Of a stretch of 64,000 bases of DNA, positions 49,560 through 64,000 are shown in pieces. The notes beneath the pieces were generated by a model, which was not told where the DNA came from, searched no databases, and saw nothing but the letters and a program-made list of their open reading frames with translations. The position numbers and the translations under genes are program-made. Source of the stretch: Patagioenas fasciata (Eukaryota; Chordata; Aves; Columbiformes; Columbidae); contig NC_092521.1 in NCBI RefSeq assembly GCF_037038585.1, positions 68,430,898 through 68,494,897 on the forward strand. Reading direction: 5' to 3'. Position 1 is the first letter of the stretch, and each line of letters starts with the position of its first letter.

Positions 49560-50790
49560 TGCAATTAGTGCCATGGCTTTCTCTGAACTTTTTCTAATTT
49601 ATCCATACTAATTAATGAACTGTAGACCTCAAACTGGGCACAGTATGCAAGTAACAAATGCATTCATGCCAAATTCAAAAAGATATCCCTATTCAATACA
49701 TCTCTGTTTATTCCTCCAAAGTTCATGAAAGTTAAGAGACAAAATAGAATTGGAAACTCATAGAAATCTGATGATCAACAAACTCCCCCAATCAAACGTA
49801 ACAGTCAATGTTTCCTGTTACCTGAAGTTATTAAGGCTGGTATTCACACATGACAAATCACAACTCAGGCTGTTACAGTTATCACTTCACAGAAATACAT
49901 TTTTTCAATAAATATATGCAGCACTTTATTTTTCTGATACAGTTAATTCCACTGAAACACACTCACCTTTGTGCCAGATTTGGCTGGGTAAATGGTAGTG
50001 AATGGTTTCATTGCTGAATCCTCTTCCTTACTTAGCAATGCTTCAACCTACCAACCCTCCACAAACCATCAGTAGCTATTACAAGGCTTTTTAGGATGCT
50101 GGTAAGAAGCAAAGTGCCATAGGGTTGAGAAAGGATGCCATCAAGAGTCCAAGAGGAACACATCCTTTTAGCAATGAGTCTCATTTTACATTGACATTTT
50201 CACACCTAAGAATTAGCTACCCTTTAATGCATGTAAAACATGTGAAGTGCTGCTGGTTGATTACCCAAGACTTTCATTTCTGAATCTAACTATGGACTAA
50301 GTCTAATCTTCACAGAAATCAGAGGATATTACATTAACACTTTTAGCTTTATCAACCACTACTTCTAATTTCATCAAAAATACATCAAGCTAGCTTGACA
50401 TGCTCTGGTTTTCCTATAACTCATGTTGATTGGCACTAATTATACAACACTTCTTTAATTCATTATTAATTAGGTCCCTTATTATTTTGCCCAGAAGTGA
50501 TGTCAAGTTGACAGACATGTAATTATCCAGGTCATGCCTTTTACCCTCTTTGAATGTTGGCATATTAGCCATTTTTGTCCTCTTTCTCCAGTACTTCAAA
50601 GCTTATAAAAAAACACCAACACTAATGATCCAGGCAGCTCATTGGACAGCCCTGTTGAAACTAATTATCTGGGCACGCCAATTTAAAAATGTCTAAATTT
50701 AGCAGCTACTAAAGAGCTACCCCTTAAGTACCTATTACTGGAAACTATTTCATTGACTTCCTATTATACAATTAGATAACAGACACATCT
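49560..50790 (-). mobile_element. Ancient CR1-like LINE, antisense, internally decayed
   Basis: Two well-matched segments flank a poorly recognisable middle. The first, 49565-49740, carries the inverted 'tctctgaactttttctaatttatcc ... aactgggcacagtatgc' landmarks of the ORF2 3' end. The second, 50341-50600, is inverted reverse transcriptase: the minus strand at 50414-50599 reads a 61-residue remnant with MPTFKEGK, YMSVNLTSLLGKII and INNELKKCCIISANQHEL, which is the CR1 RT region before motif A. Spacing between the segments is close to that in a full element, so a single old copy is likely. It encodes no functional product. Confidence 0.75.
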
Positions 50791-50929
50791 TTTAATTTTC
50801 CTATATTTTTACATCGCTTAACAATTTTACCTCATCCCTCTCACATTAGACCAATACATTTGTTAAGAATTTTTCTGATTCTAAAGTAATTCAGTGCTTT
50901 TTATCTGTGATTTGACCTTTAAAACAGTG
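50791..50929. other. Intergenic sequence between ancient CR1 fragments
   Basis: It may be further decayed CR1 sequence. No clear landmark was seen. Confidence 0.3.
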
Positions 50930-51105
50930 AACCCACCTTTCCTCTACCATTCAGAATTTTGTAGACCTCTGTCATAACCCTAAACAAACTAAAAGAGTCC
51001 CAGACTACTTGACCTGTCCTCTCTTCTACAGAAACCATCATAACTTTATCTTTTTATACTGTTTGCCCTTCTCTAAGCTTTTTCCCACTCTAATATGCCT
51101 ACTAG
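50930..51105 (-). mobile_element. Ancient CR1-like LINE 3' fragment, antisense
   Basis: The landmarks 'ttttgtagacctctgtcat', 'aaactaaaagagtcccag', 'tgacctgtcctctcttc' and 'tgcccttctctaagcttttt' match the inverted 3' end of old amniote CR1 elements. This segment corresponds to sequence that would lie left of 49560 in the neighbouring copy, so it is a second insertion or a rearranged piece. It stops abruptly at the G/T-rich tract. Confidence 0.65.
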
Positions 51106-51280
51106 GTTTTGGGGTTTGGTTGCTTTGGTTGTGGGGTTTTTTTTGTTGTTTTGTTTTGTTGTTGTGTTGTTGTTTTTGTTTTGGTTTGTTGTTTTTGCTG
51201 CTGTTGGTTTTTTGTTTTGTTTGTTTGTTTGGTTTTGTTTGTGGTTTTTTTGTTCTTGTTGGTGGTGGTTGGTTGTTTTA
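51106..51280 (+). repeat. Long G/T-rich low-complexity tract
   Basis: About 175 bp with very little A or C on the plus strand, formed of mixed TTTG, GGTTT, GTTGTT and TTTTG units without a fixed period. It is the longest tract of this type in the window. Confidence 0.9.
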
Positions 51281-53693
51281 AATAGGAGGACCAGTACTGT
51301 ACAGAAAATATAGTGTGAGTAAACAATTCGTTGAGGCAGCAGCAAAACTATTTTCTGTTTCACACTCTATTCTTTTCACAATAGACTTAATTTTGTGACC
51401 ACTACTGAGCTCTGAGCTGACTTGTTTTTAAAAATGGAAATATAATAACCCTAGAGTCTCACTCCTGTCTGATTCAGTTCAGATGTTACTAGATAATAGC
51501 TCAGATTCATACTTTTGTACATGAAACGAAACTCACGTGCACCACTTTACATTTACCTATACCACAATGCAGTTATGTGGGGGGTGGGGGATGTTGCCCA
51601 GTAGTCTAAAAAGCTCTTTCTTCAGAGCCTTTCTCTTTAATATCTCACATAAACTTATTATGAAGCTTTTCCATTTCACTTTCCAGCTCCTTTTCCTGGC
51701 CTCCTATGAATAAGTTGATCAGTGATTCACTGGCATGGCTTTATGATACGCAAATCAGTCATTTCTGGCTATGCTACTGGTAGCTGTTGCTGTGATTCAG
51801 GCACCAGGCCTGCAGGGCTTCTTCTCAGCCACAGGACTTGGCTTCCCAAACTCCAAAGCCCTGATCACAAATCATTGCAAGATCTATCTGTACATTAGTT
51901 CAGTTCTTTCTCCTGACCCTATGCATCTCCTTTGCCTTGGTTACAGGATGGTCAAAGAGCATAAGCCAAGACCCAAGCAAGTAATGTGCAGGTAATGTCA
52001 GTAATCCTTCTGTCACAGGCTGCTGGGAATAAAAACAGCCAGCTCAAATACCTTGTCGTTCCTGCCCATAAACCCAAGCAACCTGTTCTCTTCAAGTATG
52101 AACACGGATAACGTGAACTCTGATCCACAAATCTAGGAAACTTGGTTGCCAGATCAGAAAATATCAGATTTCAACACATTCAACACATTTGATTCATAGG
52201 CACAAAGTCCAAGTATTTTAAACCTTCAGAAACATACCTGTGCAGAATGAACAAGAATCAAAATAAACTCAAGAAAGTTGATAAATCAATTAATAAATCA
52301 ACAATATTAGGTAAGAATCTTTTCCCAAGTGTAGACAGGCAATAGCCTTGTTCCTGATCTTCATGGTTATGAGTGACAAGTAGACAGCACATTCAGACAT
52401 GAGTCTGTCCCGTCCCTCTGCATATCACAGCTTGTTTTTCAGAGCTGGCACAAGCTGAACTTGAAGCAGGGCCAGTTTTCACTCTAGATGTGCAGCTCCT
52501 GAGAATGTTCTGAAGGCCACAGCTGACGGGATTTACAGCTCCAGAGCTGATCAAGAAGGCAATCCCTCTACAATCCCTCTGCCAACTTCAGCCCTTAAAA
52601 CGCCTCATTTCAAATCAGTCTATGCCCTCTCCCCTCAGAGAGGGACCTGGGCTTCTGGGGACAAAAGTGTAACCCTTGCCACATGGATATGTTTATGGAA
52701 AAAAAACCTTCTTCCCCTCTGACAATCTTTAATTTTCAGTATCCAACCTCCATTACACCCAGGCAGTCCAGATTACAATTAGGTCAGGTAGATCCCATTC
52801 TTCAGTCACACTGCTGTACTTTCAATATGCCTTCATTACACAAAAGGGATGATGGTATTCTTTTATCTTAAAATCTAAAATTGAAAGCAACTTTATACTA
52901 ACCAAGATGTCTATCCACAGTACCTACCTGATATGCTTTCCATAGTTATATGCTGTCAAATGAGTTATTTTTGTACAGTCTCACTACCCATGTGAAGCAC
53001 TCAAAAAACCAACTCTCTGAAATAACACCTCACAGTTTTTTAACAAAAGGCACTAAAAGCCCCTGTCTTTTCTGTTCCAAGTCATAGCTCAGGACATAAT
53101 TTAATAGATTAGGTTAAAATTTACGACTGTTAATATGAAACCTGCAGTACACATCAGTCACACCAAAATTCTCTAATACAACATTACCTTTTTCAGTACG
53201 GATAATTAACAGATGCTTAGGGTTAATAATATTTCATATCACCATTTGAGGTTTTCTGCTACAGTTCCTCTTACTCCAGTTTGTTTACAAATCCATTTTT
53301 TACTATCTAAAACACATTTCAGATTTCCTTTCAGCAGCTGATGCCCAAGAAAAGCATTTTACATTTTGTAAAGGGGCAAAGCTTCAAAAGAGTACTGCAC
53401 AGTCCAAAGATTAAAGTACTTCCCCAAGTCTAATTAGGTACTAAATCATAGGTCTGCTACCAATTGCAGACTATTTAGAGAGGAGGGAGAAGATGCATCT
53501 TGTAGTCTTTTCTCCTTCCCTTAATCAACAATTCCTCCCTGGAAACAAAGATCCACCTTACTTGAAATTTTCTGGAAACTTACTTTCCTACAACAAATCA
53601 AAGTTTAGCAGAAAAACATACACGGCCAGAAAAGTCATCATATTTTTGTGTACATGTACGTGTGTGTGTGTTCCTAACTACATCTTTTGCGAG
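51281..53693. other. Intergenic sequence, unassigned
   Basis: AT-rich to moderate composition. No exon, repeat family or RNA gene was recognised. Confidence 0.45.
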
Positions 53694-53760
53694 GAGAAAA
53701 CAAACAAACACCCACACCAACACAAAACAAGAAAAAAAAAAAACTACCACAAACCAAAAC
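53694..53760 (+). repeat. A/C-rich low-complexity tract
   Basis: A string of AAAC, CCAC and A-run units, almost free of G and T, of the same type as the tract at 23548-23650. Confidence 0.8.
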
Positions 53761-54306
53761 ATTCTGTCCCAAGTAAATATACCATACCAGGCTTCTCTGC
53801 TAATTTTCCCCTCTTCTTTATATCTCCAATAGGGAAAACAAATTTCAGTCTCAGAAAGTTATTCATGCCGATGAAAGTCATGGACTTCAATATTTAGACA
53901 GCGTTAACACAAATGGAAATGACTTGCTGTTAAGACAAATCATAAATGAGGATTAGTAGAGTTTATGCAGTATTTTACCAGGTTGCTATAATATAAAGTT
54001 TCAAATTTCTCTTAGATTTTTCTCCTATGTTTGTAATTAGTCCAAAATAAAGAGGTCTCATTTAAATCACTAATAACTGTAGTGAAAGCAGTCTAGATTT
54101 GTTGATCCATGCAACATCAAGAGAAAATCTAGCCAAATGACTGTCTACGCAGTCCACTATAATTTGGTCTTTAGACCGAGTGACAGTTTCAAAAAGGACA
54201 AGATTCTGAGTTAGGGACTCTTTTAATGAAGTAGTAGATAAGCATTAGAGGCTGTTCCAAAGACACAGCTTTATTATAAGATAACCATTGTTTTGTCAAA
54301 GACCTA
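53761..54306. other. Intergenic AT-rich sequence
   Basis: No feature was recognised. Confidence 0.4.
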
Positions 54307-54486
54307 ATCACAGAATCACAGAATATTAGGGATTGGAAGGGACCTCAAAAGATCATCCAGTCCAATCCCCCTGCCGGAGCAGGAACACCTAGATGAGGTT
54401 ACACAGGAAGGCATCCAGGCAGGTTTTGAATGTCTCCAGAGTAGGAGACTCCACAACCTCCTTGGCCAGCTTGTTCCAGTGTTCTG
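54307..54486 (-). mobile_element. CR1 LINE 3' fragment, antisense, about 180 bp
   Basis: It begins atcacagaatcacagaatat and follows the inverted CR1 3' end to ttccagtgttctg, then turns into unrelated DNA. It differs from the copy at 35108-35285 at only a modest number of positions and has the same 5' truncation point within one or two bases. Confidence 0.93.
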
Positions 54487-57400
54487 GGAGCAACAGAAAC
54501 ATGGAAGAGAACAAGGATGAAAGCAGGAAAAAAGTAATTAAAAAAAAAAAAAAAGTGAGAAAATACCCACAAAGCTGCAGCTAGTTTTATAAATTTTGTT
54601 ATGTTTAAATATACTTTCATGTCATGCCTGGATTCGCACTGCTTACTCTGCTTAGGGATAAGAACTTTTTGCTTGAATTCTAGCGGTTACTGAAATGACA
54701 TCTCCACTAGAAAGTGCTGTCGATAGCATTGGTCCCGGCACGCAGATTCCAGTATATCAATAAAACTGTGTGCACAGCAGACTGTTGGAGAGGACATCCT
54801 AAAGCAGGATGTTATATCAGCAAAAGATGTATGGATAAACACAGTTATGCATATTCTCATGCTGAAGGAAACCAACAGCCCCTTTAAAAAAAATAAGAGG
54901 AGCTTTAAGACAATGTTGCCAGTGCTCTGTTACATCACTTCCATATTGCAGAGATTACATTCCTGGTTCCTCTGTTGCACTTCCATAATCTGTTCTTCCA
55001 TGTGGCAATTTTTGCTTTGTCAGCTCAAATTCTGACACCTAAGTACTGAAGATTTTGGATGGTGATGGATGGCAATGAAAACCTGGAATAATCAATAATG
55101 ACTGCATAACTTTCAGATGCAGAAAAATAAGTTCCTGTAATTGCCAGTTAAATTCACCATATCGCAAACATATCTGACTTCCATGAGCTGCTGTGCACAT
55201 GGAAAAATTGATAATTGTGTTCCATTTGCAACTCCCCACTGCACAGTGGAAAATGGTTTGGGATCTCGCAAGCTTGGAGTCAGAGCTGCCACTGGCTGTC
55301 CATGCAAGGTCTTCAAGGCCTATCTCCTTGCACATGTTACTAACACTGGTCAACATTGGACAAAAATAAAGGCATGGGAAAGGACGACCATCCAAATCAG
55401 AATGACATCTACAGCAATGACATCCATCATGTTTTTAATTCTACTTTTCTTGCTCTACTATATTGCCTCTGATTATGAAAACTGAAATTGCTGTTCTTCT
55501 CTACTTACACAAGTCCTGACGGACCTCTGGAGAGGGAGACACACGATAATTTGCACCATGAACTTTATGTGAAGGCGAATGCAGGATCATTTTTCCCTGA
55601 TCAGTCTGTTCCATTGGCAAGACTGAATTGCCAGATGTGCTCCCCAAAAACCCCTAGCTTTAAATTTAGACTACACACTCTGAGACCACCACAGAAAGAT
55701 TTAATTGCTTTTCAAACCAACACAGATCAATAGTAGGGAGCACACCAAAAAATGCCAACATGAATATTACAGAACCAAACATTTCTATTGCTATTACAGT
55801 ACGCCACATTTCACCTGATACTTGCAAAAACATTAACTAAAAAGAAGTGCAAGTATTACTGGCGGGTCAGAGAGTTAAGAAGTATATACTATTTGCTTAT
55901 TTGGAGAAGCCTTTTAAAAGAGCACCTTCCACAGTGTGATCAGATGCCATAAGACTGAAAGAAGCTTTATAAAAGGTGCGCTTGCATACTATGCTGTAGT
56001 TATGGCAGTGCTTTGTGCCCTTGTGAACAAACAGGACTTGCCTTGTAAATTCATTTTATTTACTTCTAGATTAGGTCAGAGAGCTATTGAGTAATACAGG
56101 AAAAAGATGGATGGTCCTTATTTGTTTTGGAAGTTTAAATACGTAGTGATTTTCACGAAGGAAAGTGTAGTATCTGTGGCAGCAGAGAAAAGAGGCTGTC
56201 TGATTTTACTAGTTAAAGGCAAGATACTAAGATGAACTACTGAGTATAAGCTATGGTTTGTATTCTGGCAACTGGAATAGTTGACTACAGTTCCAGTCTG
56301 GGATGAATTACCTATGAAAAACAAAATAGTGACTGATAGAATTCAAGTCTGAAAGTTTTATTCCATATTGCTTTCTAGTTTGAATTTGATGCCTGAGAAC
56401 TGTAATGCTGATTTAACAATTCTGTGTTTTAGCTTGAATTCTGAATTTATCCTCACTTTGATACTGATGTGTTTTAGTCTGTCCTCATAGATGCATTTCA
56501 CAGGTTATTTGCTTGTGACTGCCACATAAGAGTTTCTGCTTTCTCACTTCTTTTTCCTGCACATGGAGGTTGGCCTTTCCACAGGTATGTGGATGGTGTG
56601 GCTCAAAGTGCAAGGCTTCAGATAAACAGCCATTCCTGAACAGATCTATAAACTTTGCGCGTAGGAAATGATAAGGAGCAAAGTTTGAAGTTTTCCTATG
56701 AAGATCATCAGAGTGAAGTAGAAACCTTCTTTGTTTCACTGGTGTAAATAGCTTCACATATCACAAGTACTTTAGGGAGAACATCCAAGAACAGCATTCC
56801 ATAGTTGAGACCATTGGGATGGGATTTTTCTGGTTCCTCAGCAGATGCCATGCCAATTTAAACATTGTTAATTTATTATGAGGAACAGTGATCCAAGCAG
56901 ATATATTATTCATAAGAAAATCACAGGCCCAAGGAAGAGGACCACGTATGATTGCTTGTTTCAGGTCTCTTTGCAGAGATGATCACACCATAAGACAACT
57001 ATGCCAGCCAAGACAACTGTATAAACTGGCACAGAGCCAGACTACAGAGCAACCAGATTTATGCTTAAAGACAGACATTGTAAATTCAAGTAATTATTTA
57101 ATATTTAGATCACAACCTTCTGGTAAAGAAGACCATCTATAATGTCATATTCATGCTTACTTGACAAATCCTTTGTATAAGGTCATATAGGCTGAATGTA
57201 AGTTACTTGGGTTTATGGAAGGATCCTCTACCATCTTTGTACATGCTCAGATGCTACTCAAAACACAACATTTATTAAGGCTTCTTGAACTTGGCCACTG
57301 CACTAACACTACAAATCCACAGTAGTAACAGCCATCTAGCCTCAGTCAGATCACGGGCTTATAGAAAAGTCAGTGCTCAGTACTGAATTTACAATGAATA

Positions 57401-57936
57401 TTCAATGCCTATCTAATATTACTTCCCAAATCTAGGTCATTACACAGAATTAATTGAGGGCCAATCAGACAACCGAAACCAGCAGCAATGGAAAGAAAAA
57501 GAGAGGGAAAGCAGAAGGGAAGACACAGAAATGGAGGTTAAGCACTCATAGGTAGAATAAACGAAAAAAGGAGGCATGCAAGTAATTGCAGTGATAGCCT
57601 CTAAACACAAAACTTCTACAGACAGAATAGTTCAGATCTTGCCTTAAGCCTGATTGCATTGGCTCAAAAAAACTATAAACTAACAGCTGTAGGCACACGT
57701 AATTTGGTTCAACTTGATACCACAACATCAATTTAACTAAAACAATACAAACAACAGGTTTAGAATCACATCTTGCTAAATTTGGCCAGGTAGCAATTAC
57801 TACCTGGGACCATGTTCCATCATCAGCATTTGAAAAAACACGCCACTTGCTGACAACAGACTGAAATTCTCTCTGGAGCAAAGATCAAAGCTTGTATGAC
57901 AGAATGCCACATAAATGAAATTAAGCTAGAAGGAAG
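54487..57936. other. Intergenic sequence, unassigned
   Basis: AT-rich with no recognised gene. A 118-codon minus-strand frame at 55039-55395 and a 114-codon plus-strand frame at 55141-55485 overlap each other and show no domain. Confidence 0.45.
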
Positions 57937-58262
57937 ATCATAGAATAGTTTGCGTTGGAAGGGACCTTCAAAGGTCATTTAGTCCAACTCCCCTGCAATG
58001 AGCAGGGACATCCTTCAACCAGATCAGGTTGTTCAGAGCCCCATTCAGCCTGGCCTTGAATGCTTCCAGGGACGGGGCATCTACCACCTTTCTGGGCAAT
58101 CTGGGGTGCTTTACCACCCTCAGCATAAAAAATGTTTTCCTCATGTCAAACCTAAATCTCCCTTCCTTTAGATTAAAACCATTACTCCTCCTCTCATAGC
58201 AACAGGCCCTGCTCAACAGTCTGTCCCCATCTTTCTTTTAAGCACTGAAAGGCCTACAAGGA
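57937..58262 (-). mobile_element. CR1 LINE 3' fragment, antisense, third subfamily type
   Basis: The plus strand reads atcatagaatagtttgcgtt, then 'gttggaagggaccttcaaaggtcatttagtccaactcccctgc' in inverted CR1 order, through 'agcactgaaaggcctacaagg' near 58240-58260. The internal block around 'ttcagagccccattcagcctggccttgaatg' differs from both other CR1 types in the window, so it is a separate subfamily. Confidence 0.9.
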
Positions 58263-58997
58263 CAAGACGATGTCCTACAATCAGCCTCACATGGCCTACA
58301 TAGTGTTACACATAGGTGATGCTCTCATTGGCAGCTTATCTCTATTAAAGGAGCAGAAGCTGCTACCGGTAAGGGAGCAATCTCTACTTTGGGTCTGACA
58401 AGACCCAATTTCTAAGGAGGTTTCAAGGGTGTGAATCCTAAGCAGAATCAGATATTTACACTCCAGTCCTGTCAATTAGAGGACAAAGGCTTAGGTCCTC
58501 ACCTTTCACATCTACCAGCTTAGGTAGTTCTCCAGCTCACACTGATTATCATGCTAAGACACTGGCTGTTTCTTTAAAACAAGTAGCAAGTATAGTTAAT
58601 TCAGGGATGACAATCTTTCTTCCAGGAGTAAGTGTTGTAATGCTGAATATCATAATACCTTTGTGTTTCCATTTGTGAATCTAGCTATAGACACTGGGCC
58701 ATGAATAAATTGTGTCGAGCAATGACAAAAGACAAACACCTCGGATAATTAATCCCCCAGTAAACATTTACATCCAATTCAGCATTGAAGAGAATACAAA
58801 TCCACCCAGTACAAACCAAACCTATGATGCAGCCAAGGGAACCTTCCAAGCCTGTGAGAAGTCTGCCAAACAAGGCAGGACATTTGTCCCATAAAAAACA
58901 AATTAAGTACAAAGCAGACATTGTAATACCATTCAGCTCTCACATACTTGACAAACTAGGTTTTAAAAAGGTACAGACTGGACCTTCCATTGTTAAG
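58263..58997. other. Intergenic sequence downstream of NDUFS6
   Basis: No feature was recognised between the CR1 copy and the NDUFS6 poly(A) region. Confidence 0.4.
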
Positions 58998-59038
58998 ATA
59001 AACACAAACGCTAATCTTGGGTTTCTAAATAGTTTATT
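58998..59038 (-). terminator. NDUFS6 poly(A) signal and GU-rich downstream element
   Basis: On the minus strand AATAAA lies at 59038-59033, about 55 bp after the stop codon. A GU-rich string (cgtttgtgtttat) at 59010-58998 follows by 23-35 bases, the usual distance for a cleavage-stimulating downstream element. Cleavage is therefore expected near 59015, giving a 3' UTR of about 80 nt. Other sites further left cannot be excluded. Confidence 0.65.
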
Positions 59039-59093
59039 TATAGTTAAATGTTGACATCTAAACAGAAATCTGCAATCATGCAGGGATGATCTT
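59039..59093 (-). other. NDUFS6 3' untranslated region
   Basis: Sequence between the stop codon and the AATAAA signal; it has no recognisable repeat or extended open frame. Confidence 0.6.
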
Positions 59094-59159
59094 TCAGTGA
59101 TGTTTCTGTTTAAACTGAAGTCCACAGTATCCACATGTTCCGGTCTTTGTTTCTTTGTC
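59094..59159 (-). CDS. NDUFS6: NDUFS6 terminal coding exon (exon 4)
   Basis: This exon encodes the last 21 residues of NADH dehydrogenase [ubiquinone] iron-sulfur protein 6, an accessory subunit of mitochondrial complex I on the matrix arm. The translation begins [16 protein letters not shown] and ends KQKHH before TGA. It matches the human C-terminus except for the last residues (QFRQHHH in human), and has the same length. The CGYC pair supplies two of the four zinc ligands (C112 and C115 in human numbering). The exon is preceded by a consensus acceptor (tgcag after a T-rich tract, 59164-59160) and joins exon 3 in phase 0. The gene reads leftwards, towards the large intergenic interval. Confidence 0.96.
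   Translation of the reverse strand, partial: DKETKTGTCGYCGLQFKQKHH

Positions 59160-64000
<4,841 letters not shown>

Noticed and set aside
51009-51363. Cysteine- and phenylalanine-rich or asparagine- and threonine-rich proteins in both strands
   Set aside because: They are translations of the G/T-rich low-complexity tract and have no independent support.

Overview
The window is vertebrate nuclear DNA, almost certainly from a bird. It is AT-rich, has no operon-like coding density, and carries many CR1 LINE copies ending in ATTCTGTG or ATTCTATG 3' tails, an avian-style ERVL-type LTR and an old hAT-Charlie-type MITE. I cannot name the species.

The only host gene I can support is NDUFS6, a zinc-binding accessory subunit of mitochondrial complex I. 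It lies on the minus strand at the right end. Its last two coding exons are present (exon 3, 60849-60971; exon 4, 59094-59159), both with consensus splice sites and in phase, followed by a very short 3' UTR and a poly(A) signal at 59033-59038. Exons 1 and 2 are not seen and should lie beyond 64000. In human the gene convergent with the NDUFS6 3' end is IRX4, so positions 1-59000 are probably the NDUFS6-IRX4 intergenic interval. That is inferred from synteny; no IRX4 sequence was recognised.

Layout: 1-984 unassigned; 985-3685 two head-to-tail CR1 copies, the first with about 1.5 kb of reverse transcriptase frame interrupted only by stop codons; 5.0 kb an antisense CR1; 5.3-12 kb unassigned with a CpG-enriched patch at 9.3-10.0 kb; 12.7 kb a hAT MITE with a decayed 8-bp target duplication; 14.6-15.2 kb an ancient CR1; 15.9-16.9 kb a solo LTR split by a CR1; 17-35 kb mostly AT-rich intergenic DNA with low-complexity tracts, small CR1 tails and a 40-codon signal-peptide-like ORF at 19.8 kb; 35-37.8 kb a short CR1, an LTR-like block and a sense CR1; 39.4-40.6 kb a GC-rich retrocopy-like block and another CR1; 41.2 kb a GATA-type microsatellite; 45.7-46.0 kb a small CpG-rich island; 49.5-51.3 kb ancient CR1 fragments and a long G/T-rich tract; 54.3 and 57.9 kb antisense CR1 copies; 59-64 kb NDUFS6, with a CR1 in intron 2.

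No previously undescribed gene system was found. The items most worth checking are the CpG-rich island at 45.7 kb, the signal-peptide ORF at 19.8 kb, the shared CR1 truncation point, and several AT-rich stretches that look like candidate conserved regulatory elements.
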